From an uncultured Bacilli bacterium (GTDB taxonomy: Bacteria > Bacillota_I > Bacilli_A > RF39 > UBA660): DNA of 37,715 nt. The notes beneath the pieces were generated by a model. That model saw only the letters and a program-made list of their open reading frames with translations, did no database searches and was not told the origin of the DNA. The stretch covers positions 1 through 37,715 of the forward strand of contig CAKOOC010000008.1 of NCBI GenBank assembly GCA_934098375.1, written 5' to 3'. Each line of letters begins with the position of its first letter. Within the stretch, counting starts at the first letter, position 1. Below, one piece after another: positions 25,675 to 32,684 of this stretch. Both the position numbers and the translations under genes were made by a program.

Positions 25675-26337
25675 TTATATATATTTCAGTAATAAATTAC
25701 CTATATTGGTTATTGAAAAACTATCAACATTATAAACATCAATAGAACCAGGATAATTATTGGATAAACTTATAATAAAATCATTTTCTATTAAGTTTTT
25801 CAAACCAAATGATATTTCTAATAATTCTGAATTTAAGTTTTCTGATGTCAAAATTTCTCTATAACTCAAGGTTTGGTCTACATTAGGATACAATCTCAAA
25901 AAATCTTTCCATTCATAATATGATCCTTCTTTTGACATCATTTTTATTTTTTTCATTACATTTAATGATTCTTTAGATAATAGACATACTTTTTCAAGTA
26001 GTAAATCATAGCTGTTAGCATTATATTTTTCTTGAATATAATCTAAAAAAATTGATATATTTGTGTCTATTAATGCTGGATCCGTCTTTGTAAAATAAAA
26101 ACTTAAAAAATTTCTAATATGAATGTATTTGCTTCTGTCATCCATTAGATAAGATAATTGCTTTTTAAAAAATTCTAAATCCTCAATTCTTCTTTCTAAT
26201 GCTTTAGACCTATCCATTATAAATTCAGCTTCTTTATCATCAAAAGTTTTAACTAATCCACAAAAAAACGGATTTTGTTCAGCAAATGATATCAAAACAT
26301 TTTTTGCATATCTAACAATTTCATTTTCTTCGTTCAT
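25675..26337 (-). CDS. Unknown protein at the element boundary
   Basis: This is a 220-residue soluble, mostly helical protein with no membrane segment. It contains charged helices (RSKALERRIEDLEFFKKQL, residues about 39-57) and a C-terminal part NDFIISLSNNYPGSIDVYNV that looks like a short winged or beta region ending GNLLLKYI. I do not recognise it. It is the gene nearest the junction with the amidase, 3' of the recombinase and separated from it by a perfect 24-base palindrome, which is a position where excision factors or cargo genes are found. The ATG has TAAGGAGAAAT in front, a good ribosome binding site. Confidence 0.6.
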   Translation of the reverse strand: MNEENEIVRYAKNVLISFAEQNPFFCGLVKTFDDKEAEFIMDRSKALERRIEDLEFFKKQLSYLMDDRSKYIHIRNFLSFYFTKTDPALIDTNISIFLDYIQEKYNANSYDLLLEKVCLLSKESLNVMKKIKMMSKEGSYYEWKDFLRLYPNVDQTLSYREILTSENLNSELLEISFGLKNLIENDFIISLSNNYPGSIDVYNVDSFSITNIGNLLLKYI

Positions 26338-26383
26338 TCTATTTATTTCTCCTTATTTAAGTAGTTTATCTGTTGCTATGTTT

Positions 26384-26407
26384 ACTTTGTTCCAATAGGA
26401 ACAAAGT
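26384..26407. repeat. Perfect 24-base palindrome between recombinase and unknown gene
   Basis: Arms ACTTTGTTCC (26384-26393) and GGAACAAAGT (26398-26407) are perfectly complementary around an AATA loop. No T run follows on the minus strand, so it is not a typical terminator of the recombinase gene. It could bind a regulator or the recombinase, or stabilise the recombinase mRNA end. Confidence 0.85.
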
Positions 26408-26409
26408 TA

Positions 26410-27999
26410 TTAAATACTATTTAATATACTAAATTTGTAAATTATTTCAATGTTTTTATCTTTATCTATAACTATTTTATCAATAATAGTTTGAATTAAT
26501 TCTCTTGTAGGATTTTCAATATCAATTAAAGATTTTATTTTATCTTCATACCATTTTAAATCATCAGTCTTATTTTTAATTGCCTTTGTACCTGCTCTTA
26601 ATTTATTTATTTCACTACGTAATTTAGTTAGTAAAACTTCTGTATCATTGGCTATTCTCTTATACATTTCATCCGATACTAAACCTTTAAACTTATCTTC
26701 ATAAAGCATATCCAATTTACTTATATATTCTTTTTCTTTATTCTGTAACTCATTTATTTTTTCCTTTAGCTTAGAATCATTTCTTCTCTTACTATTAATC
26801 TCACTTGCTATACCAGATACATTAATAGCATCTACATACTTTTTGCAAGTACCCTTAATAACATCTAATAATGCTTGTTCTAGCTTATCATAAGGCATAA
26901 AATGTGGATAACACATTTTTCTTTTTGGATCTCTCGAATATCTATTACAATTAATAGTCCAATAGTCATGATTCTTTCTAAAAGATACTGTTAAGGTATT
27001 ATCACACTCTTTACAATATAATAAGTTTTCAAATAATCTTTTATCACGATTAGTTATATTAGATTTAGTTGTTCTTTTAAAATTATTTTGCAAACTTTCA
27101 AATATATATCTATCAACCAAAGCTTCATGAGTATTTTGAACTACATCCCAATTACTTTTAGGTAAAGCCTTTTTCTTTTTAGATTTATAAGACACTTTGG
27201 TCTGTGTACTTTGAACCATATCACCAACATACATCTGATTCTTTAATATCTTTTTAACAGAAGAAATAGTCCACATTTCATTGTACTTACCTTTAGAATT
27301 AGGATTTTTCCTTTTTAAACTACTTGGTGTTTTAATCTTATTGTCATTCAAATAAGTAGTTATATCAGATAATCCTACTCCATTATAAGCCATTTCAAAT
27401 ATTTTCTTAACTACAGGTGCATATTCTGGATCTGGTATTAAGTGTCCCTTATCTTCAGGATCCCTTAAATACCCGAAACTCGGCATGCTACCTATAAATT
27501 TTCCATTTCTTCTCTTATCATTTAAAACATTACGAATTTTAATAGAATTTTGTTTACTATAATAATCATTACAAGCAAATATAAATGTTGATGAATCATT
27601 ACTAGCTTGGTTAATAGCATTGTCATAACCTTCTTGCATAGAAATAAATCTTATTCCATTTTCAGGAAAGAAATTTTCTACATAATAACCAGTTAATATA
27701 TGATCTCTACCTAATCTAGACATATCTTTAACGATAACTAAATTGATTTTCTTACTTTTTATGTCATCAATTAATCTTTGAAATCCAGGTCTATCAAAAT
27801 TAGTACCTGAATATCCATCATCAACATATTCATCAATAAAGACAAATCCTTTTTCTTTTACATAATTCATTAGTATATTTCTTTGATTAAGGACACTCTC
27901 ACTATCTGATTCGTAAGATTTCCCTTCATCTGCTTCAGATAATCTTATGTAAATTCCTGCTTTATAATATTCTGGCATCTGTATTAAAGCGTTATACAA
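26410..27999 (-). CDS. Large serine recombinase (integrase of the element)
   Basis: This 529-residue protein is a full-length large serine recombinase. The N-terminal resolvase domain has AGIYIRLS (R19 and nucleophile S21), the loop ESVLNQRNIL and KDMSRLGRD (R95, R98). The Recombinase domain follows (about 165-300, GYLRDPEDKGHLIPDPEYAP), then a zinc ribbon (YCKECDNTLT with later NCNRY and KMCYPHF, about 328-372). A coiled-coil region (about 400-475) is needed for synapsis control in this family. The start is a TTG at 27999 with AGAGAG in front. The ATG at codon 8 lacks a site. It is coupled to two micro-ORFs upstream, the second ending three bases before the TTG. It should integrate and excise the element at the amidase gene. 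The family is certain, the target inferred. Confidence 0.93.
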   Translation of the reverse strand: MYNALIQMPEYYKAGIYIRLSEADEGKSYESDSESVLNQRNILMNYVKEKGFVFIDEYVDDGYSGTNFDRPGFQRLIDDIKSKKINLVIVKDMSRLGRDHILTGYYVENFFPENGIRFISMQEGYDNAINQASNDSSTFIFACNDYYSKQNSIKIRNVLNDKRRNGKFIGSMPSFGYLRDPEDKGHLIPDPEYAPVVKKIFEMAYNGVGLSDITTYLNDNKIKTPSSLKRKNPNSKGKYNEMWTISSVKKILKNQMYVGDMVQSTQTKVSYKSKKKKALPKSNWDVVQNTHEALVDRYIFESLQNNFKRTTKSNITNRDKRLFENLLYCKECDNTLTVSFRKNHDYWTINCNRYSRDPKRKMCYPHFMPYDKLEQALLDVIKGTCKKYVDAINVSGIASEINSKRRNDSKLKEKINELQNKEKEYISKLDMLYEDKFKGLVSDEMYKRIANDTEVLLTKLRSEINKLRAGTKAIKNKTDDLKWYEDKIKSLIDIENPTRELIQTIIDKIVIDKDKNIEIIYKFSILNSI

Positions 28000-28002
28000 T
28001 TT

Positions 28003-28086
28003 TTACTCTCTTTCCACTTTGTATAACAAATTAAAGCCACTTAAAGTATAACACATTAATTCAATTACATCTATGATGTCAGACAT
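28003..28086 (-). CDS. 27-residue micro-ORF upstream of the recombinase
   Basis: ATG 28086 to TAA 28003-28005 encodes 27 residues beginning MSDIIDVIELMCYTL, which could form one amphipathic helix. Its start overlaps the stop of the 30-residue ORF (ATGTCTGA), and its stop is three bases before the recombinase TTG. The tight chain suggests real translation or translational coupling of the recombinase. No homologue is recognised. Confidence 0.45.
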   Translation of the reverse strand: MSDIIDVIELMCYTLSGFNLLYKVERE

Positions 28087-28171
28087 TATTAATCACACTT
28101 TTTATATATTTAGATACCAGTTCTTTGAAATTAGGAGAATCATTTTTAAAAGTTTCAGTTATATTAAACAT
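28079..28171 (-). CDS. 30-residue micro-ORF, first of the recombinase operon
   Basis: ATG 28171, preceded by GAGGTGG at good spacing, runs to TGA 28079-28081 and encodes 30 residues (MFNITETFKNDSPNFKELVS and on). It overlaps the 27-residue ORF. Its strong ribosome binding site, unlike that of the recombinase TTG, suggests that ribosomes enter here. Function unknown; a leader peptide or small regulatory protein are both possible. Confidence 0.5.
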   Translation of the reverse strand: MFNITETFKNDSPNFKELVSKYIKSVINNV

Positions 28172-28231
28172 AAGCCACCTCATTTAAATTTATGACTTGT
28201 TTAAATATATTATTTATTCAATCCTCCATTT

Positions 28232-28750
28232 TTATTTGAAATTATTTAATAAATCCTCTAATTCTTTTACTTCCTCAACTGTCATTTTTTCTGATTCAAT
28301 TTTTATGCCATGCCAATATTCGTTGCCTTCATCATCAACTGTGTAAATATCATTTAATATATCTTTTTTATTATTTTTATATTTATTATAACAGTTAAAA
28401 TTATTTTGAATACTAGCATAAGTATTTTCTTGAATACTTGTTATTCTTTTATTTAATACTTCAGATAACCTAATTATTCTTTTTGAATTATTTTTTTCAC
28501 TATTATTGATTTCTATATCAATATAGTTATATTTTGATAAACTACTTATACTTTTCGATATTGTTTGCTTAGTACAATCAAATTTATCCATAAAATACCT
28601 ATTAGTAGGCCAACAATATTCATTTTTCTTACATAGTGACACTATTTCAATTAACAATACTCTTTCTAAAAATGTTAATCTATTATCTCCTAATACTGCT
28701 TCTGGTATTACTAAACTTATAAAAGGTTCTATATCTTTTCTCATTATCAT
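28232..28750 (-). CDS. Helix-turn-helix protein, replication-initiator type
   Basis: This 172-residue protein has an N-terminal winged HTH like the HTH_36 or DnaD-type replication proteins of plasmids and phages: PEAVLGDNRLTFLERVLLIE, then CWPTNRYFMDKFDCTKQTIS and KSISSLSKYNYIDIEI (about 17-80). A polar linker rich in Asn and Lys follows, with a short acidic tail (EKMTVEEVKELEDLLNNF). Such proteins start element replication or load the host helicase, but this one is short, so a regulator role is also possible. Its ATG overlaps the TGA of a short upstream ORF (ATGA) and has no strong site of its own, so it is probably translated by coupling. Confidence 0.65.
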   Translation of the reverse strand: MIMRKDIEPFISLVIPEAVLGDNRLTFLERVLLIEIVSLCKKNEYCWPTNRYFMDKFDCTKQTISKSISSLSKYNYIDIEINNSEKNNSKRIIRLSEVLNKRITSIQENTYASIQNNFNCYNKYKNNKKDILNDIYTVDDEGNEYWHGIKIESEKMTVEEVKELEDLLNNFK

Positions 28751-28811
28751 TCCAGTATAAGATTATCAAATTTAGTAGTTCCATTATATCCTCCTACCTT
28801 TACCAGCATTT
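28749..28811 (-). CDS. Possible 20-codon leader ORF coupled to the HTH gene
   Basis: One frame (ATG 28811, 20 codons, ending NGTTKFDNLILE) stops with a TGA that overlaps the HTH start as ATGA. In a second frame, an AGGAGG site is ideally placed before ATG 28784 and would give a 33-residue ORF reading past the HTH start. Either could feed ribosomes to the HTH gene. The first may also be the relic tail of a lost gene. Low certainty. Confidence 0.25.
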
Positions 28812-28822
28812 TTAGGAACACA

Positions 28823-28906
28823 TAAAAAGAACTGGACATATTAATCCATTACAAAAACAAGGGAATATTATCCAATCTTGTTTGTTGGAAAAATATGTAC
28901 AGTTCT
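28823..28906 (-). repeat. Nested inverted repeats ending in a T run, large hairpin
   Basis: Outer arms of 14 bases (28828-28841 and 28893-28906, 13 of 14 paired) enclose an inner pair AAACAAG (28855-28861) and CTTGTTT (28877-28883). On the minus strand the outer stem ends in AGTTCTTTTT. It lies between the helicase stop and the HTH gene, so it can terminate the defence operon. The size and nesting also suit a replication or transfer origin. The remaining 90 bases up to 28998 hold only a small imperfect repeat (AGTCGC, GTGACT). Confidence 0.7.
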
Positions 28907-28998
28907 ATATGAACTTTAAAATTATATATTTATTAGTCGCATTCCTAAGTGACTATGATAATTATAACACTTTGTTAAAAATATATCTGCTAGTATTT

Positions 28999-30705
28999 TC
29001 AAAGATACTTATAATCCCATAAATCTGCTGGAAATCTTCTTAAATCTTTATCTTTAACAGTATTAGGAATAGCAACCATCAATAGTTTTCTAGGTCTTGT
29101 CATAGCTACATAAGCATTTCTTATTTCTTCACTCCCAAGTGGATATTGATTTATTATATTGCTGGTCATTTTGCCATTTTGATTAACAATTAATAGTACT
29201 GCATCAAAAGTGCAACCCTTAACACCATGAATGGTAGAAACAATATATTCCAGATTGTTTGTATAAAAAAATTCATTTATTTTATGTTTTTTAAAATCCG
29301 GCAATTTTCTATCACTTTTTTTTATTGCCAATTTAATCTCTACCTTAAGAAAATTTTTATAATCCACAAAAATTTCTTTCAATAACATTTCTGTCTCAGA
29401 AATCCATTCGGTTAAAACTATATTTTTTTCCTTTAACTTAAAACTTAATTCAATTACCTTCCTTTTCCAAATTGATTCATCCATTATTTTAAAAATACTT
29501 TCATAATTAATGCTTGAATTGATATTATCTCCCATTAATATGAAATATAAAACTTTTTCTGAATATTTGTATAAATTAGAATAATCTTTTTGCAATTTAT
29601 ACATAACACTTTTACTAAGTAATATTGACAAATCATTTTTCCACAAATCTTTAATATTGCTATAATCATTCGACAAAAAATCTTTGCTTCTATTCAAAAT
29701 TGCAATCTGATTAGAAATCAATATTTTATTTTCTCTACACACATTAATATAGAATTCGAGCAAATTATCAATCTGTTTAATATTATACTTAACTAAAATG
29801 GGTTTTTTTAAAAAATCTTTATATTCACTAATGGAATTAGAGATTGTTTCCAATGTTGAAAAATAATATGTAGCATTGCAAATATTTTGAGATGACCTAA
29901 AATTTTCATTTAAAACTATTTTTTCCCATTCTTCAGAATTAAATTTGTTTAAGAAAACCTCAGGATTTGCGCTTCTCCATTCATATATAGCTTGATCTGG
30001 GTCTCCTATTAGCATCATATTTGAAAGTCCATTATCAATAAGTAATTCTAATAACTCCATTTGTTTTTTCGAAATATCTTGTGCTTCATCAAGAATAATT
30101 GTTGGGAAACGCTTAATAAATAAGTTTAAAATATCTTTTCTTTGTTTTAAAATAGAAATACATATACATAATATATCATCATAATTATAATATCCAATAC
30201 GACAACATTCTCTTTTTAAACATTCACAAGACTTATTCACAGAAGTACAATTTCTTACTTTATTATTTAAATCTTGTATATTCCCGTTTTCCATATAAAA
30301 GGAATATGGATTACAACCTTTCTGGTAACATTCTTTTTTCCAAAATCTTTTTTTCATATTTACTATTAAACTTGAATTATCTACAAGTAGATTTCCTTTT
30401 GTTTTAGTTATCAAAGTTCCAAAAATAGCAAATATGTATTTATATATAAAACTATCAAAAGTGCCAATAAAATGCGGATATAATAACTCAAGTCCAACAT
30501 TTATTTCTTTATATTTATTTTTTATTTCCATACAGGCAACATTAGTGAAAGATAAAACTGCAATCCCAGAATAATTGTCATTCCAAGACTCTACTATCTT
30601 TTTTAGTTTATATGCTATAGTATAAGTTTTTCCACTTCCGGGGCAAGCTTTCACTACTACTTTACCACTAGAGTTCACAATCTTTTTTTGCAATTCAGTC
30701 AACAT
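28999..30705 (-). CDS. gajB: UvrD-like SF1 helicase, Gabija GajB-like
   Basis: This 568-residue superfamily 1A helicase shows all core motifs: Q region at the start (MLTELQKKIV), Walker A ACPGSGKT (20-27), TFDSF (Ia region), Walker B ILDEAQD (204-210), III LIGDPDQAIYEWR, IV ENFRSS, V VSTIHGVKGCTFDAV and VI RNAYVAMTRPRK. It overlaps the OLD nuclease gene by seven bases (ATGTTGA), with GGAGT in front of the ATG. A class 2 OLD nuclease followed by a UvrD-like helicase is the Gabija gene pair (GajA, GajB), where GajB helps activate GajA on phage DNA. At 568 residues it is longer than classic GajB (about 500). A cysteine-rich insert (C126, C131, C153, C160, C162, C167, C168) is unusual and might bind zinc or an iron-sulfur cluster. 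Confidence 0.85.
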   Translation of the reverse strand: MLTELQKKIVNSSGKVVVKACPGSGKTYTIAYKLKKIVESWNDNYSGIAVLSFTNVACMEIKNKYKEINVGLELLYPHFIGTFDSFIYKYIFAIFGTLITKTKGNLLVDNSSLIVNMKKRFWKKECYQKGCNPYSFYMENGNIQDLNNKVRNCTSVNKSCECLKRECCRIGYYNYDDILCICISILKQRKDILNLFIKRFPTIILDEAQDISKKQMELLELLIDNGLSNMMLIGDPDQAIYEWRSANPEVFLNKFNSEEWEKIVLNENFRSSQNICNATYYFSTLETISNSISEYKDFLKKPILVKYNIKQIDNLLEFYINVCRENKILISNQIAILNRSKDFLSNDYSNIKDLWKNDLSILLSKSVMYKLQKDYSNLYKYSEKVLYFILMGDNINSSINYESIFKIMDESIWKRKVIELSFKLKEKNIVLTEWISETEMLLKEIFVDYKNFLKVEIKLAIKKSDRKLPDFKKHKINEFFYTNNLEYIVSTIHGVKGCTFDAVLLIVNQNGKMTSNIINQYPLGSEEIRNAYVAMTRPRKLLMVAIPNTVKDKDLRRFPADLWDYKYL

Positions 30706-32672
30706 TTTTTTACTCCAATTACAAAATCGATTGCATTCTCAATATATTCAGGTACAACAAATCCTGTACTATCTTTAATAAGCTCTATTGCTAAATTTTG
30801 AGCAAACTCACCTTTACAATCTCTTATTGCTTTCCAAATTCTTAATGCAATTATGTCTTGAGACTCTTTTTCATCAATTTTAGTTTGAATTTCTTTTGCG
30901 ATTGTTGGATGCTTTTTAGATAATGCTCTTAACAAAATATCATTGTTTTCCGCTTTCTTAGCGAGTTCATATTCAAACGTTTTGTATGCAAGATTAACTG
31001 AAATATTTTCAGAATCATATTTATATAGTTTTACTGCTCTATTTGAGAGATTGCCATTATGCAGTTTTTGTAATAAATTATCATATGAAATCTCACCTTT
31101 TAGATCATCTTCAATTATTCTATTTTCATCATTCTCATTAGTACATCGATCATCATCAGAAATTATAGATATTCTTTCTTTAATGCAATCTTTATCGTTA
31201 TTTTCTGGATCTTTTGTAAACAATTTTACAAATGGTTTGAAGTCAACACCATTAATATTTACTATTTCTATAGAATATTTATTTAATGGTTTAGATAAAA
31301 TTTTAGAAAATTCATTAATAAGTAAAGCTTCACTTATACCTTCAACAAATATTACGCCTTTAGAAAATAAAAATTGAGATTTAGTAACATCCATATATCT
31401 TTCCAATGATTTCTTCTCTATATCATCTAGATTTGTATTTTTTAATGATGTGGAATAACTACCAAATTCATCATTTCTAATTAAAATTATTTCATCTAAT
31501 TTAGCGTTTGAAGTTAAAACAGGAGAGTGAGATGTAATAATAACTTGTGTATTGTCTTTTATATTATTACTAAAATAATCTAAAACTAGATCTAATAGTT
31601 GAGGATGAAGATGGGCTTCAGGTTCTTCTATCAAAAACAAAGAAAATTCTCCTAAATCTAAGTTCTCTCGTAAATTCGTGACTGATGTTGCCATAGCTAG
31701 CAAATTATTATATCCTAATCCATTTCTATTAAGGGAAAAATTAAATTTGTTATTAGTTATAATTTCATTATATAAATCCTTATAATCTTCAAGTTCTTCT
31801 ATAGAGGATAATTCAATTTCATAACAGTCTTCGTGTTCTTCTATTTTATCCTTTATATCCTCTAACTCTATATTTAACATTTTCAAAATATTCAAGAATT
31901 CCTTTTTTTGAATTTTTCTTTTATCGTGATTAAAAATATAAGTTAATCCCAAACTACCTGTTATAGACTCAAAAGTTGGTTCTAATAGATTAATCAAAAC
32001 CTTTTGAGATAAATAGTCGTTTTCTATTGCTACCAAGTTAGAATTAAGTTTTTTTTCAATACTTTTTATTTTCTGGTTTTGTATAATTTTTTTATTAGCA
32101 GTGGATAGTTCCTCAATTAAATCATTTTTGTCTTGTTCTGTTGTAATTACTTTTTTTAAGATTTCAGCCAAAGAGCTTTTCCGAGACGGCCTTAATGAAG
32201 TTTCGACATCTCTCAATGCTGGTAAATATAATAAATTAATGTTATCAAGTGTTTCTCTATCAATTGGTGTTAAATCCTCGTTTCTTCCAATTTTTTCAAC
32301 AACTTTATCTTCACCTTTTTTATTTTTTTGTATAAAATAACAAACATATAAAGTTGCTGAAGTCATATCGCTTCCATCCATCAATTCATAAAAAGCTGTT
32401 TGCTGTTCTTCGGATAATCCAGAAAATCTAATTTTTATAGTAATTTTATTTGCTTGATTTCCAAATTCATCAATATGAAAATCATCTTTTTTTATATAAA
32501 TATCTCTTTTATATTGAAGTGAAGTTGCTACTAAACGTAATGCATCAATTATGGTGGATTTTCCAACATTATTCTCACCAACTAATATATTAATCCCATC
32601 ATTTAAGGAAATACTAATTCCATCTGCGTTAAAAGTTCTAAAATTTTTAATTTCTAATTTACTTATATACAT
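30699..32672 (-). CDS. gajA: OLD-family ATPase-TOPRIM nuclease, Gabija GajA-like
   Basis: This 657-residue protein has an SMC-like ATPase start (KLEIKNFRTF, Walker A GENNVGKST near 32-40), a helical insertion (about 175-300), an ABC-type second half with NGLGYNNLLAMA and Walker B LFLIEEPEAHLHPQL, and switch ITSHSP. The TOPRIM nuclease follows, with VIFVEGISEALLI (metal-binding Glu) and ISDDDRC (the DxD pair). That is the class 2 OLD nuclease layout, as in GajA, which nicks phage DNA when nucleotide pools fall. It is somewhat longer than GajA (about 580), mainly in the C-terminal half. It starts 12 bases after the RM gene, with AGAGAGG in front, and overlaps the helicase gene. Family sure. Assignment to Gabija rests on the helicase partner. 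Confidence 0.87.
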   Translation of the reverse strand: MYISKLEIKNFRTFNADGISISLNDGINILVGENNVGKSTIIDALRLVATSLQYKRDIYIKKDDFHIDEFGNQANKITIKIRFSGLSEEQQTAFYELMDGSDMTSATLYVCYFIQKNKKGEDKVVEKIGRNEDLTPIDRETLDNINLLYLPALRDVETSLRPSRKSSLAEILKKVITTEQDKNDLIEELSTANKKIIQNQKIKSIEKKLNSNLVAIENDYLSQKVLINLLEPTFESITGSLGLTYIFNHDKRKIQKKEFLNILKMLNIELEDIKDKIEEHEDCYEIELSSIEELEDYKDLYNEIITNNKFNFSLNRNGLGYNNLLAMATSVTNLRENLDLGEFSLFLIEEPEAHLHPQLLDLVLDYFSNNIKDNTQVIITSHSPVLTSNAKLDEIILIRNDEFGSYSTSLKNTNLDDIEKKSLERYMDVTKSQFLFSKGVIFVEGISEALLINEFSKILSKPLNKYSIEIVNINGVDFKPFVKLFTKDPENNDKDCIKERISIISDDDRCTNENDENRIIEDDLKGEISYDNLLQKLHNGNLSNRAVKLYKYDSENISVNLAYKTFEYELAKKAENNDILLRALSKKHPTIAKEIQTKIDEKESQDIIALRIWKAIRDCKGEFAQNLAIELIKDSTGFVVPEYIENAIDFVIGVKKC

Positions 32673-32684
32673 GTTTTACCTCTC

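Noticed and set aside
28935..28954. Small inverted repeat AGTCGC / GTGACT
   Set aside because: Only five of six pairs over a long loop; not distinguishable from chance in this region.
30943..31377. Plus-strand frame opposite the OLD nuclease
   Set aside because: Antisense shadow; it covers the TOPRIM segment, whose motifs are intact on the minus strand.
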